Source: Burkholderiaceae bacterium (GTDB taxonomy: Bacteria; Pseudomonadota; Gammaproteobacteria; Burkholderiales; Burkholderiaceae_F). From it: DNA of 64,000 nucleotides. Positions 41,176 through 51,084 of this stretch are shown in pieces. The position numbers and the translations under genes were made by a program. Under the pieces are notes generated by a model. The model made no database searches. It was not told the DNA's origin and saw only the letters and a list, made by a program, of their open reading frames with translations. Positions within the stretch are counted from its first letter, which is position 1; each line of letters starts with the position of its first letter. The stretch is taken from positions 1 to 64,000 of the forward strand of contig JALHMQ010000008.1 in NCBI GenBank assembly GCA_022843955.1, given 5' to 3'.

Positions 41176-41310
41176 TGACGCGGTAGCGAGGACCATCTTC
41201 GTTGGGCTGGATGCCGAAAACGCACCGCCCGGAGTTCAAGGACGTGCTCTCGAACTTCGTCGATGGCGCGGGCTTTCGGCGACAAAGCGGCGTACATCAC
41301 CGCGGGTCAC

Positions 41311-42366
41311 TCACGCGGCGAGCGTGCGCACCACGTCTTCCACCAGCGCGCTGAACGCCGCCTTGCGCGCCGTGCGGGTGACCGCCGCGGTCAGCGTGAT
41401 GTCATGCGAGGGGCAGTGCCAGGCCGCCACGCCCCAGTAGCCGGTGTGGCCGTAGAGCGTGACGCCGTCCACCTGCAGCACTTCCAGTCCCAGCCCATAG
41501 GGCAGCGCGCCCTGCGCGATGCTCAGTGGCGTGGGCATGCGCATCAGTTCGGCCGTGACTGCGTTCGCAAAGAGTTCGCCGCGCACCAGCGCACGAAAGA
41601 AGCGGGCGAGGTCGGGCAGGGTGGTCAGCAGGCCGCCGCCGCCGAAGAGATCGCTGCTGGCATCGAGGCTTTGCACGAGGACCGAGCCACGTTCGTCGTC
41701 GTCGTCGTAGTGCTGCGCCAGCCGCGGCGGCGCATCGGCGGGCACGGGCTCCAGCGTCTCGAACCACGTGTGGCGCAGGCCCAGCTGATCGAAGCCGGCC
41801 AGTGTGCGAATCGCCTGCGGCATCGGTTGGTCGGTTACCTGCTCCAGCACCTCGCCCAACAGCACGTAGTTGCTGTCGGCGTACTCGTAGCGCTCGCCCG
41901 GCGCGCCGATCTGCGGCTGCTGCATCGCCACCGCGATCTGTTCTTCGCGCGTCCAGCGGTGGGTGGGATCGCCCAGCACACGCTCGACGAACACCTCGTA
42001 CGTCGCGTAGTCGGCCATGCCGCTCGTGTGCTCCAGCAGCATGCGCAGCGTGATGTCCTGCGGGCGGTAGCCGCCTGAACGCAAGAGATCCACCGTGCGG
42101 GGTGCGAGCCGCGCGCTCAGCGGATCCGTCAGCGCCAGCCGCCCCTGCTCCATCAGTCGAAGCACCGCCGTGGCGACATAGGTCTTGGTGATGCTGGCGC
42201 TGCGCATCACGCCGTGGGCGTCCCCATGCGCGCGCTCGCCGGCGGCGCCCAGCCAGTCGAGCCCGCGCGACGGCGCGACCACGTGCAGCGCAAACAGCGC
42301 CGGCGGCTCGCCCGCGGCGGCGTGGTCGAGCTGCGACTGCAGGGTGGGGGCGAGGGAGTGCGTCAT
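41311..42366 (-). CDS. Beta-lactamase-family serine hydrolase
   Basis: A 351-residue cytoplasmic or periplasmic serine hydrolase of the class C beta-lactamase/PBP superfamily. It has the nucleophile motif SITK (Ser58-Lys61), the YADSNY block (from Tyr162) in place of YxN, and HTGYWG near the end in place of KTG. No signal peptide is apparent. Members act as esterases or D-aminopeptidases as well as beta-lactamases; real antibiotic resistance is not implied. Confidence 0.8.
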   Translation of the reverse strand: MTHSLAPTLQSQLDHAAAGEPPALFALHVVAPSRGLDWLGAAGERAHGDAHGVMRSASITKTYVATAVLRLMEQGRLALTDPLSARLAPRTVDLLRSGGYRPQDITLRMLLEHTSGMADYATYEVFVERVLGDPTHRWTREEQIAVAMQQPQIGAPGERYEYADSNYVLLGEVLEQVTDQPMPQAIRTLAGFDQLGLRHTWFETLEPVPADAPPRLAQHYDDDDERGSVLVQSLDASSDLFGGGGLLTTLPDLARFFRALVRGELFANAVTAELMRMPTPLSIAQGALPYGLGLEVLQVDGVTLYGHTGYWGVAAWHCPSHDITLTAAVTRTARKAAFSALVEDVVRTLAA

Positions 42367-42625
42367 CGTGCGCTGAGGCTTGACCACCGAATCTAATCGA
42401 CCTTGGCCGTTTGACCTTTGGTCGGTGTGGTCTTTGGCCGCTCTTGGTTCGCTTGTATACCCCCTGTCCCTCAACCCATCGTGTTGCTGGGTACGCCGGA
42501 CGTGATCTGCCGCACCTGCAGCGAGCAGCGCGCCAGGCTGTGAGTCGACGCGTAACGCTGTGCTAACGCTACCTTGGCTACAAAGCAGTCATGAGCTGCC
42601 CGCCGGGTGGCCGCAGGGGCTGAAC

Positions 42626-45148
42626 ATGACGTTGTTAACCGCATCGCGAGGGCTGTTGCCCGCCTGGCTGGCCCTACTGTTTGCTTCGATCTTGTTGTTG
42701 GCGGGCTGCGGCGGAAACGACAGCCCGCCGGCGGTACCGACGATTACCGGCCAGCCGGTCGATGTCTCCGCCACGGCCGGCAGCACCGCGACGATGACGG
42801 TGCAGGTCAGTGGCCCCGTGACCGGCTTGCAGTGGCAGTCGAGTACCGATGGTGGCAGTACCTGGGTCAATCTGCCCGGAGCGACGGCGTCCAGCTACAC
42901 CACGCCCGCGGTCAACCTCGCCGATAACGGCAAGCGCTTTCGGGTCATCGTCAGCGGAGCATCCGGATCGTTTCCAAGTTCGGCGGTGACGCTGACCGTG
43001 ACGTCGTCCGTCGTGGCGCCCGTCGTGACCGTGGCGCCTGCGGCGGTCAGTGTCATCGCGCCCGCCCCGGCGATCTTCAGCGTCACTGCGAGCGGCACCG
43101 GGCTGGCGTACCAGTGGCAGCTCTCGACTGACAGTGGCACCACGTGGAGTGCGATCGGCGGGGCGCAGTCGGCCTCGCTCGACGTCGGCGCGACCAGCGT
43201 GGCGATGAACGGCCGCCTGTACCGCGTGCTCGTCAGCAACAGCGCCGGCAGCGTCACCAGTGCCGCCGCGCTGCTGACCGTCTTGCCCGCACCGATGGCG
43301 CCGCAGTTCACGCAGCAGCCCACTGACCGCTCGGTGATCGAGGGGGCCACCGCGGTGTTCACCGCCACCGTCACCGGCACGCCAGCCCCGACGCTGCAGT
43401 GGCAGCGCTCGACCGACGCCGGCACCACCTGGGGCAATCTCGCCGGAGCTGTTGGCGCGAGCTACAGCACCGGCAGCACCACGCTGTCGCAAGATGGCGA
43501 GCGCTACCGCCTGGTAGCCATCAACAGCAGCGGCACCGCCCAATCGGATGCGGCGCGACTCACCGTGACGGCGGCGCCGCAGGCGCCGGCGATCTTCACG
43601 CAGCCGACCAGCCAAGTTGTCAGCCCGCCCGCGCCCGCGACCTTCACCGCGGCCGCCAGCGGCGTGCCGACGCCGTCCTGGCAGTGGCAGTTGTCTACCG
43701 ACGGCGGCACAACCTGGGCCAACGTCAGCGGCGCCAACGCCGCCAGCTACACGACGCCCGCAACGTCTCCCGCCGACAATGGTCGGCGCTACCGCGCGAT
43801 CGCCACCAATGCATCGGGCAGCGCGACCACCGATGCCGCGGTTCTCACGGTGGCTTCGGTCGGCGGCTGGCAGGGCGCACCTGCGCTGCTCGAGACGGTG
43901 GCCGATGCCGCGACGCCGGGCACCGCACTGGCCTATGACAGCACGGGCCGGGTGATCGCTGTGTGGTCACAGTTCGACGGCATCCACAAGATCTACTCCA
44001 ACACCTACCAGGCGGGCGCCGGTTGGGGCGCGCGCGTTGAAGTGTCGACGAACAGCAACGTCCTGCTCTCCGCCTTCTTTCCTGAAGTGGCCACCGACGG
44101 CGCCGGCAATGCCATCGCGATCTGGGAGCATCGCAATGACGCCGGCGCGGGCTCGCGCAACGTGATGGCAAGCCGCCTGTCCGGGGGCACGTGGAGCACG
44201 CCGGTGCTGGTCAGCACCTTGGCCGGTGGCGGCGAAAGCTACAGCCACCAGATCGCAATGGACGCCTCTGGCAACGCGGTGGCGATCTGGTACCAGCGCA
44301 TCTCGCAGTTTTCGCCGAACCAGCTGTTCGCCGCGCGTTACGTCGCGGGCGCCGGGTGGTCCACGCCGTTGCGCATCGATAGCGACGCCATGGGCGGCGC
44401 CGGTGACTTCCCGAAGGTGGCGATGGGTGGCGGCTCTGCGCTCGTCGTCGCCGGCGCTCCGGGGGCCGCGCCGGGAGGTGGCAGGCTCTGGGCAATACGC
44501 ATGGGCGCCGGCGGCATCTGGGACGCCCCGCTCCTCCTTGACGATGCGGGCACCCTCGACATGCAGCCGCAAGTGGCAATGACTCCAAGCGGCGAGGCCA
44601 TCGCGCTTTGGAAGAAGTTGGACAACCCCACTTGGCCCAGCATCTGGTCGGCCCGCTACGTGGCAGGCAGCGGCTGGAGCACACCTGTGGCGGTCGAGAG
44701 CGACAACACGCACCGCGCCACCGCGCCGCGCGTGGCCTACGAGCAGCAGACCGGCAGTGCGCTCGCGATCTGGGTGCAGTTCGACGGCAGCGTCGACCGC
44801 TTGATGACCAACCGCTACACACCGGGCACCGGCTGGGGCACGCCGCTGTCGATCGGCTCTGGGTCGATCGGGTCGTTCGGCACGCCGTCGCTGGCGGTCG
44901 ACGCGGTCAACGGACATGCGGTGGTGGCGTGGACCCGCAGCTTCCAGACTTGGGCGCAGCGCTACACCGCCAACGTTGGCTGGGGCACACCACAGGCAGC
45001 GCCGTCGCCAGCTGCCGACAGCGTGGCCTACACCCCGGTCGGTGTGCCCTCCTGCGCCATTGATGGCAACGGCGACGCCGTCGTCGTCTGGATGGGTCAG
45101 CCGGGGGGCTCATCCAGCTATAGCGTGCTCGGCGGTCGCTTCAGGTAA
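42626..45148 (+). CDS. Lipoprotein with four Ig-like domains and a beta-propeller
   Basis: An 840-residue surface lipoprotein. Leader MTLLTASRGLLPAWLALLF with lipobox LLAGC. Residues about 30-410 form four Ig-like repeats, each with LQWQ..STD.G.TW and a DNG..YR.....SGS end. The last 420 residues have seven repeats ending in WEHRND, WYQRIS, WKKLDN, WVQFDG or similar (AIW/VAVW cores), suggesting a seven-bladed propeller. Likely function is adhesion or carbohydrate binding. The start at 42626 is preferred over an ATG 66 bases earlier because the leader begins there. Confidence 0.75.
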   Translation: MTLLTASRGLLPAWLALLFASILLLAGCGGNDSPPAVPTITGQPVDVSATAGSTATMTVQVSGPVTGLQWQSSTDGGSTWVNLPGATASSYTTPAVNLADNGKRFRVIVSGASGSFPSSAVTLTVTSSVVAPVVTVAPAAVSVIAPAPAIFSVTASGTGLAYQWQLSTDSGTTWSAIGGAQSASLDVGATSVAMNGRLYRVLVSNSAGSVTSAAALLTVLPAPMAPQFTQQPTDRSVIEGATAVFTATVTGTPAPTLQWQRSTDAGTTWGNLAGAVGASYSTGSTTLSQDGERYRLVAINSSGTAQSDAARLTVTAAPQAPAIFTQPTSQVVSPPAPATFTAAASGVPTPSWQWQLSTDGGTTWANVSGANAASYTTPATSPADNGRRYRAIATNASGSATTDAAVLTVASVGGWQGAPALLETVADAATPGTALAYDSTGRVIAVWSQFDGIHKIYSNTYQAGAGWGARVEVSTNSNVLLSAFFPEVATDGAGNAIAIWEHRNDAGAGSRNVMASRLSGGTWSTPVLVSTLAGGGESYSHQIAMDASGNAVAIWYQRISQFSPNQLFAARYVAGAGWSTPLRIDSDAMGGAGDFPKVAMGGGSALVVAGAPGAAPGGGRLWAIRMGAGGIWDAPLLLDDAGTLDMQPQVAMTPSGEAIALWKKLDNPTWPSIWSARYVAGSGWSTPVAVESDNTHRATAPRVAYEQQTGSALAIWVQFDGSVDRLMTNRYTPGTGWGTPLSIGSGSIGSFGTPSLAVDAVNGHAVVAWTRSFQTWAQRYTANVGWGTPQAAPSPAADSVAYTPVGVPSCAIDGNGDAVVVWMGQPGGSSSYSVLGGRFR

Positions 45149-45432
45149 CTGAGCCGCGGCGACGCCCCTCGGTTAGCCGCGACTCAGGGCTTTCCGGCCG
45201 GCATCGCCGACGCAGTCGGCCACGCCCAGGTGCGGGCACGAGCCGCGCAGATCGATACTCGGCGCCTCGGACGTCGGGTTAACGAGTCGTCGGCAAGCGC
45301 GCCGCCCTGCGCACTGCGCAATCAGGCGTTGAAGGCGCAGACCGTGCTGCGGCGGATGCTGCGAGGCCGCTTGAGTTCTGCCGCATCGCCGCCACGTGCT
45401 GCCTCTGTGCCGACCTGACGGCGCAACCCGCC

Positions 45433-46566
45433 ATGCGCCGCCTGCTCAGCCCCTTCGTCCTCGTTCTCACCGCCATCCTCGCTGTCAGCTACGCGTATGT
45501 CGCAATCCGACTGGCCGATGGCGCGCTCGCGCGCTTGGCGCTGGCGCTGCCGTTCGTGCTGGTGTGGAGCGTGCCGGTGCTCTACTGGGTGCTGGGGCGG
45601 GAGAAGCATGGGCGCGCCGATGACCTGCTGCACGCCGCCAGCTACCTGAGCATGGGCTGGCTCACCTACCTGCTGCTGTTCTGCCTGGCGCGCGACCTCG
45701 CGCTGATCGGCGCCGGCCTTGCAGGCATCACGGTCGGCGCGGACTGGGTGCAGGGCAGTCGCGCCGGCGTGCTGTGGGGGGCGGCGGCCACGCTCGGCAT
45801 CGGCGTGCTGGCGGCCTTCCGCGGCCCGCATGTGCGGCGGATCGACGTGCCGATCGAGCACCTGCCGGCCGAGTTCGAGGGGCTCACGATCGCGCAGATC
45901 AGCGACCTGCACGTCGGCCCCACCATCGGCCGGCGTTACGTGCAACGCGTGGTCGAGATCAGCAACGGGCTGGACGCTGACATCGTGGTGCTGACCGGCG
46001 ACATCGTCGACGGCAGCGTGCCGCGCCTGCAACGGCACGTGGCGCCGCTGGCGCAACTGCGGGCGAAGGAAGGGCGCTTTCTCGCCCTGGGCAATCACGA
46101 CTACTACGCGGGCGCGGCGCAGTGGGTGGCGCAGTTCGCGCAGCTGGGGCTCGACGTGCTGCGCAACGAGTTCCGCGTGATCCGGCGCGGCCAGGCCACG
46201 CTCGTCCTCGGCGGCGTGGTCGATCCGGCGGCGCGAATGGATCGGCCGCCGCAATCGCCCGACGCACAGCGTGCGGCCGGCAGCGGCGTCGACGCCCAAC
46301 TGCGCATCCTGCTCGCGCACAACCCCAAGCTCGCCCCGCAGGCGCAGGCGGCGGGCTTCGACCTGCAGCTCTCAGGCCACACCCACGCCGGCCAGTTCTT
46401 TCCGTGGACGCTGGCTGTGAAGCTGGTGCACGCGCCGCACGTGGTCGGCTTGTCGCGCAGCGGGCGGATGTGGGTGTATGTCAATCCAGGCACCGGCAGC
46501 TGGGGGCCGCCGGTGCGGTTGGGGACGCGGCCGGAGTTGACGTTGGTGCGGTTGGTGCGGAGCTAA
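45433..46566 (+). CDS. Membrane metallophosphoesterase (YkuE-like)
   Basis: A 377-residue protein. The N-terminal 125 residues hold three or four membrane helices; the rest is a calcineurin-type phosphoesterase facing one side. Metal-ligand blocks are complete: ISDLHVGPT, LTGDIVDG, LGNHDYY, and SGHTHAGQFFPW. Relatives such as YkuE hydrolyse UDP-2,3-diacylglucosamine or similar lipids; the substrate here is unproven. Confidence 0.88.
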   Translation: MRRLLSPFVLVLTAILAVSYAYVAIRLADGALARLALALPFVLVWSVPVLYWVLGREKHGRADDLLHAASYLSMGWLTYLLLFCLARDLALIGAGLAGITVGADWVQGSRAGVLWGAAATLGIGVLAAFRGPHVRRIDVPIEHLPAEFEGLTIAQISDLHVGPTIGRRYVQRVVEISNGLDADIVVLTGDIVDGSVPRLQRHVAPLAQLRAKEGRFLALGNHDYYAGAAQWVAQFAQLGLDVLRNEFRVIRRGQATLVLGGVVDPAARMDRPPQSPDAQRAAGSGVDAQLRILLAHNPKLAPQAQAAGFDLQLSGHTHAGQFFPWTLAVKLVHAPHVVGLSRSGRMWVYVNPGTGSWGPPVRLGTRPELTLVRLVRS

Positions 46567-46671
46567 GGACGAGCGCTGCGAGCGAATCGACGGCGCCGTT
46601 CATGAAGATCAAACAGACCATGGTCGCATTTGACCCTCTGTTTTTGACCTTACCGCCGCAGCCCTTAGTAG

Positions 46672-48186
46672 TTAAGGTGATCCGGCGGTTGCCGAACTGC
46701 GCTGAAAGCGAGATCGAAGTGCAAGAAAAAAGAGCGCTGCTAGCGAGAGCGACACAACGCTTTGAACAAGAGATAGAGCAATCGCCCAATAAGAATGAAT
46801 CAGTATCGATGACTTGCCCGGGAAAAGCGAGATCGGACCAAATGCGTTACTAATGGGTATCAAGACGATCGTCGATGTGTCGACGGGACTACGATCAATT
46901 TGTATCGATGCCGGGGACAAGCCTACGAAGTATCCAGGTATGAGGGTTGGAAGTTCAAGTTCAAATAGGATCAACAACAAAGGAAAGAGAGCTAAGAACA
47001 ACCCATTCCAAAGCAAGAACAAGGAGATTGGTCTTGATGGCGAAGAACCGTAGCGCGATGTCACATCGTAGAAGGCCGAAATCGCCCGCTCTATGGGATT
47101 GGTCGACCATGAAAGCGCATGTCTCGCAGCGCGCTGCTCTTCAGCGAAGAGGGCTATGTCTTCTTGAATCCACCGCTTTGCCTGGACCTTAGCGCGGAGA
47201 TCGCGAATTACGTGAACCTCATGATCAATAGTTAGGGGCCAAGCAGCGTCGTTGACTCTCCCTGGGTCTCCGTTCCCAAGTCTCCTCTTCGCCAATGTCA
47301 TTCCGTCGAGCCGGGTATTAGCAGGAAGCTCGGCCTCAAAAAACTCGGGACACGCCGCGAAGTCGCCGCTAAGCACGATGCTGCCAAGAAACTTGCTGGC
47401 ATGAAAGCGCGTTGGTCCGGCAAACGTCGCGCCATCGATCTGGAAGGCACCGTGGAATGTTGTTCCGCTGAAATCGGCTACTCCTTCTATCAGTGTTCCA
47501 GGGCCGAAGAACACTCCATTGACCGAACTCCTGGTCGATAGCAGGACTTTCGAGCAGCGTGTCTTCATTACGACGAGCGACTCAGTCGTTCCGACTCGAT
47601 CTAGGTCCAACCCTCGTCCAGATAGGACAGAGTTGTGTACAAACAGCGTCTTGCGAAATGTCGAGTTCTCACCGATCAGTCCGCCGGCCAGATGCGAGTC
47701 TTTGAGCTGGAATGACTCTGCAAAGTTGCATAGGTACGCATAAACAAACCCTAGATCTCCATGAATAGTCAGTGGCTGGCTCGATTGACAGCCGCACATC
47801 AATGCGCCTCTCAGAGAATCTGCCAGCTCTGCAAAGTTTGCTACGCGCGGAGAGAAGGTTGGACTCGATTCGGATAGTGCGGCCTTGTATTTGGCCTCAA
47901 CCGTACGAAGGCCTTCAAGGTACTCGAGAATCTCGCCTTGGCCCATCGGTTGTCCTACCCCGCCCGGGCGCAACGCGCCGCTCCACAAGTCGAAAGCAGC
48001 ACGCTCGTCGCCGGAGTCAAGTAACTGGAGCAGGCGCCTCAAGGGGTCGGCTACCGACAGGTTTGCAAAGTCGTAGAAGTTGATGTGAGCGAGAAGGAGG
48101 GCTCTGACTGCCTCGCTCCGCGCTTGAGCCGCAATGCCATCCACGTTTGGTCGCTCTATGGTCGACGTTCGCTTTGCGGCGAGCAT
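46672..48186 (-). CDS. Membrane-anchored beta-helix-like (pentapeptide-type) protein
   Basis: A 504-residue protein in clearly AT-richer DNA, with codon use unlike its neighbours. Residues 170-300 have repeating short strands (SHLAGGLIGENSTF, VHNSVLSGRGL, TTFHGAFQIDGATFAGPTRFHASKF), like pentapeptide-repeat or beta-helix proteins. The C-terminal 150 residues hold two or three membrane helices (SLFLLWNGLFLALFPLLLIL, SLVQSVVSLSLAALFFLAL). It may be an effector or channel-type protein; no function is known. Horizontal acquisition is likely. Confidence 0.6.
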   Translation of the reverse strand: MLAAKRTSTIERPNVDGIAAQARSEAVRALLLAHINFYDFANLSVADPLRRLLQLLDSGDERAAFDLWSGALRPGGVGQPMGQGEILEYLEGLRTVEAKYKAALSESSPTFSPRVANFAELADSLRGALMCGCQSSQPLTIHGDLGFVYAYLCNFAESFQLKDSHLAGGLIGENSTFRKTLFVHNSVLSGRGLDLDRVGTTESLVVMKTRCSKVLLSTRSSVNGVFFGPGTLIEGVADFSGTTFHGAFQIDGATFAGPTRFHASKFLGSIVLSGDFAACPEFFEAELPANTRLDGMTLAKRRLGNGDPGRVNDAAWPLTIDHEVHVIRDLRAKVQAKRWIQEDIALFAEEQRAARHALSWSTNPIERAISAFYDVTSRYGSSPSRPISLFLLWNGLFLALFPLLLILFELELPTLIPGYFVGLSPASIQIDRSPVDTSTIVLIPISNAFGPISLFPGKSSILIHSYWAIALSLVQSVVSLSLAALFFLALRSRFQRSSATAGSP

Positions 48187-48227
48187 CTCGCGTAACTAGA
48201 TGCGCAGTTGGACTTCATGGAATGCTG

Positions 48228-48479
48228 TTAGGCAGCGGCCGCGGCTTTCGCTTTTGCGTGCAAATACTCCGGCGCAAGGTCGAACCCGTTTTCCCACACC
48301 ACTGTGTCCATGTCGACCTTAAGTCGCGCGAACAATGCTGGATCGCGCAGCGCCGCGACGATGGGCCGACTATCGTTCGCCACAAGTTCGGTCAGGTCGA
48401 TCTCGCCCTCGGTCCCATCCGAGAAGCGCATCCACAGCCGATAGCCGCCGAGATGCTTGGCTTCGGTCACCCATATCAT
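48228..48479 (-). CDS. DUF2442 protein of a toxin-antitoxin-like pair
   Basis: An 83-residue DUF2442 protein (YRLWMRFSDGTEGEIDLTEL, ARLKVDMDTVVWENGFDLAPEYLH). DUF2442 genes occur as pairs with DUF4160 genes, often scored as candidate type II toxin-antitoxin modules. The stop-to-start gap to the DUF4160 gene upstream is nine bases, so they form one transcript. Which protein is the toxin is not settled. Confidence 0.85.
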   Translation of the reverse strand: MIWVTEAKHLGGYRLWMRFSDGTEGEIDLTELVANDSRPIVAALRDPALFARLKVDMDTVVWENGFDLAPEYLHAKAKAAAAA

Positions 48480-48488
48480 TCAGGCCTC

Positions 48489-48749
48489 CTAGACGAGGGG
48501 TTCGATGCGCTTGAAGGTACCGGTCGTCGTCAGTGACGTCCAGTTCTCCAGCAGTTCAGTCTGATGCAATTCGGCCCATTCGATGACGAGGCCGAGAACA
48601 CGCGGCGGCAGCTTGCCTTCGCGCAGTTCAAGCGGATCGATTCCGACGATGGCGCGAAAATCCTCGTAGCGAACGTGGAAGTGCGGCGGCGCGTGGTCGT
48701 TGAAGTACATCGTGATCACGATGCCGAGGAAGCGACAGATTTCCGGCAT
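48489..48749 (-). CDS. DUF4160 protein
   Basis: An 86-residue DUF4160 protein: MPEICRFLGIVITMYFNDHAPPHFHVRYEDFRA is the family signature with its HAPPHFH motif. It is the first gene of the pair with DUF2442 and lies 11 bases after the glnS stop, on the same strand, so it may be read through from glnS. Confidence 0.88.
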   Translation of the reverse strand: MPEICRFLGIVITMYFNDHAPPHFHVRYEDFRAIVGIDPLELREGKLPPRVLGLVIEWAELHQTELLENWTSLTTTGTFKRIEPLV

Positions 48750-48759
48750 CGTCGATCCC

Positions 48760-50829
48760 CTACTTCCCCCAAGAATCCTTCAACGTCACCGCCAGATTGA
48801 ACACCGGCCGTTGTGCCGTGTGGTCCTTCCGGTCCGCCACGAAGTACCCCATCCGCTCGAACTGGAACTTGTCGTCCGGCTGCGCGGCTTCAAGTGACTT
48901 TTCGACGAAGGCGTTCACCACCCGCTTGCTGCTCGGGTTGATCAGCTCGAGAAAGTCGCGGCTGCTGGCGTCGGGCTGGGCTTCGGTGAACAGGCGGTCG
49001 TACATGCGCACTTCGGCGGGGGTGCTGGCGTGCACGGGCAGCCAGTGGATGGCGCCTTTCACCTTCACGCTGTTGGCGCCCTCGGTGCCGCTCTTCGTTT
49101 CCGGCAGGTAGTCGGCGTGCACGGCGGTGATGTTGCCGGCGGCGTCTTTGTCCACGCCGGTGCACTTGATCACGTAGGCCGAGCGCAGGCGGACCATGGC
49201 GCCGGGTGAGAGGCGGAAGTAGCCCTTGGGCGGCGTCTCGGTGAAGTCTTCGCGTTCGATCCACAGCTCGCCGGCCATCGGGATGGTGCGGGTGCCGAGG
49301 TCGGGCTGGTGCGGGTGCACGGCGAACAGGCAGTTTTCGGTGGTGCCGGCGGGCCAGTTGTCGATCACCAGGCGCAGCGGGTCGAGCACGGCGGTGGCGC
49401 GCGGGGCGCGGGCGTCCAGGTCGTCGCGCAGCGCCTGCTCCAGCAGCGCGTAGTCGATCCACTGCATGCTCTTGCTGACGCCAATGCGGTCCATGAAGAG
49501 CTGGATGCTCTGCGGCGTGTAGCCGCGCCGGCGCAGGCCGACCACGGTGGGCATGCGCGGGTCGTCCCAGCCGTCGACGTGCTTGTCTTCCACCAGCTGG
49601 ATCAGCTTGCGCTTGCTCATCACCACGTACGTCAGGTTCAGCCGATTGAACTCGTACTGGTGCGGCAGCATGAACGGGTTGGGTTGGCTCTTGGGCGCAA
49701 AGCTGTCGAGCGCGGCCTGCAGCAGCGGCGTGAAGCACTGGGTCTGCTGTTGTACAAGCTTGATCAGCTCATCGGAGTCATTGAGCGCGAGATCGGGGCT
49801 CTTGGTCCAGCTGGCGAACATGGCTTCCACCCGCCGCTCGTAGCGGCTGTGGCCGAGCTTGTCGCCAAAGTCGCGGCAATGCAGGGCGAACTGGCGCTTG
49901 CCTTCCACTCCCATCACGCTGATCTCGTCGAGCATCTGGCGCACGCGCTCGTACTGCGGCGTGCGCAACAGCGGCGCAATGCGCTCGAGCACCCAGTCGT
50001 AGAACGGGCGCTGGTCCTCGAACTCCAGCGTGCAGATGGAGTGGGTGATGTTCTCCAGCGCGTCCTCGATCGGATGCGCGTACGAGTACATCGGGTAGAC
50101 CTTCCAGGCGTCGCCGGTGCGGTGGTGTTCGGCAAAGCGGATCCGGTAGATCGCCGGGTCGCGCATGTTGATGTTGGGCGATCCCATGTCGATCTTGGCG
50201 CGCAGGATCATGCTGCCTTCGGCGTGCTGGCCGGCGCGCATGGCGCGGAAGAGACGCAGGTTCTCCTCGATCGGGCGGTTGCGATACGGCGAGTCGGTGC
50301 CGCGCTCGGTCAGGGTGCCGCGCGTCTCGCGCATCTGATCGGCGGTCTGCTCGTCCACGTAGGCGTAGCCGGTGGCGATCAGGTGCTCGGCAAAGCGGTA
50401 CATGTCCTCGAAGTAGTCCGAGGCATGGTACAGGTTGGACTCGTGGTTGTCCGCCCAGTCGAAGCCGAGCCAGCGCACGCTCTCCAGAATGCCGTCGACG
50501 TACTCCTGGTCTTCCTTCACCGGGTTGGTGTCGTCGAACCGCATGTGGCAGCGGCCGCCAAAGGCGCGCGCGAGACCAAAGTTCAGGCAGATGCTCTTGG
50601 CGTGGCCAATGTGCAGGTAGCCGTTGGGCTCGGGCGGAAAGCGCGTGCGGATGCGGGCGACATCCAGTGGTGCGTTGACGTGCGTGTCGTAGGCGCCGGG
50701 CTGGCCGGCCCAGCGGCGGTCGACGTAGGTGCCGCGCGCCAGATCGTCGGCAATGATGTTGCGGATGAAGTTGGTCGCTGCGGGCGGCTTCGCGTCGCGG
50801 TTGTCCTTGGCAGCGGGGCGGTCGTTCAT
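48760..50829 (-). CDS. glnS: Glutaminyl-tRNA synthetase
   Basis: A 689-residue class I aminoacyl-tRNA synthetase that joins glutamine to tRNA-Gln. The HIGH motif is at 73-76 (RFPPEPNGYLHIGHAKS) and the second signature is VMSKRK. The anticodon-binding beta-barrels occupy the last 200 residues. It is longer than E. coli GlnRS (554) by C-terminal residues, common in betaproteobacteria, where the extra part resembles a tail domain. The start at 50829 follows a leader with a 16-base inverted repeat. Confidence 0.95.
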   Translation of the reverse strand: MNDRPAAKDNRDAKPPAATNFIRNIIADDLARGTYVDRRWAGQPGAYDTHVNAPLDVARIRTRFPPEPNGYLHIGHAKSICLNFGLARAFGGRCHMRFDDTNPVKEDQEYVDGILESVRWLGFDWADNHESNLYHASDYFEDMYRFAEHLIATGYAYVDEQTADQMRETRGTLTERGTDSPYRNRPIEENLRLFRAMRAGQHAEGSMILRAKIDMGSPNINMRDPAIYRIRFAEHHRTGDAWKVYPMYSYAHPIEDALENITHSICTLEFEDQRPFYDWVLERIAPLLRTPQYERVRQMLDEISVMGVEGKRQFALHCRDFGDKLGHSRYERRVEAMFASWTKSPDLALNDSDELIKLVQQQTQCFTPLLQAALDSFAPKSQPNPFMLPHQYEFNRLNLTYVVMSKRKLIQLVEDKHVDGWDDPRMPTVVGLRRRGYTPQSIQLFMDRIGVSKSMQWIDYALLEQALRDDLDARAPRATAVLDPLRLVIDNWPAGTTENCLFAVHPHQPDLGTRTIPMAGELWIEREDFTETPPKGYFRLSPGAMVRLRSAYVIKCTGVDKDAAGNITAVHADYLPETKSGTEGANSVKVKGAIHWLPVHASTPAEVRMYDRLFTEAQPDASSRDFLELINPSSKRVVNAFVEKSLEAAQPDDKFQFERMGYFVADRKDHTAQRPVFNLAVTLKDSWGK

Positions 50830-50861
50830 GGTGGCGGCGGCTTGCAGCGAGTTTTGGCTTG

Positions 50862-50877
50862 ACGCCTGGACAGGCGT
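50862..50877. promoter_or_regulatory. Perfect inverted repeat in the glnS leader
   Basis: ACGCCTG-GA-CAGGCGT, a 7-bp stem with a two-base centre, lies 33 bases before the glnS start. It could be a binding site or the core of an RNA hairpin. No T-box-like elements are seen. Confidence 0.4.
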
Positions 50878-51084
50878 TGCATATGACGCAAAAGTGACGG
50901 GCCATTGTATCCATGGGTGTTGCGCCGCCGCAGGTAAAACAGGCCTCGGCACACGCTGGCGCACCGTGTGTTGACGGCATCCAACACCCTAGGGGTGACA
51001 ACGCGCGGCCGGCCCGGCAAGGGCACGCGGTTCGCCTGTCCCGCGGACCGGCGCTTTCCCCCTCGCCGGCGCGGAGGTGCCGTG

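Noticed and set aside
41311-42366. Antibiotic-resistance beta-lactamase
   Set aside because: The SxxK and tyrosine motifs are of the general class C/PBP-like esterase family; there is no signal peptide and the KTG motif is replaced by HTG, so a resistance function is not supported.
49309-50862. 517-residue plus-strand open frame over glnS
   Set aside because: Antisense shadow of the glutaminyl-tRNA synthetase gene.
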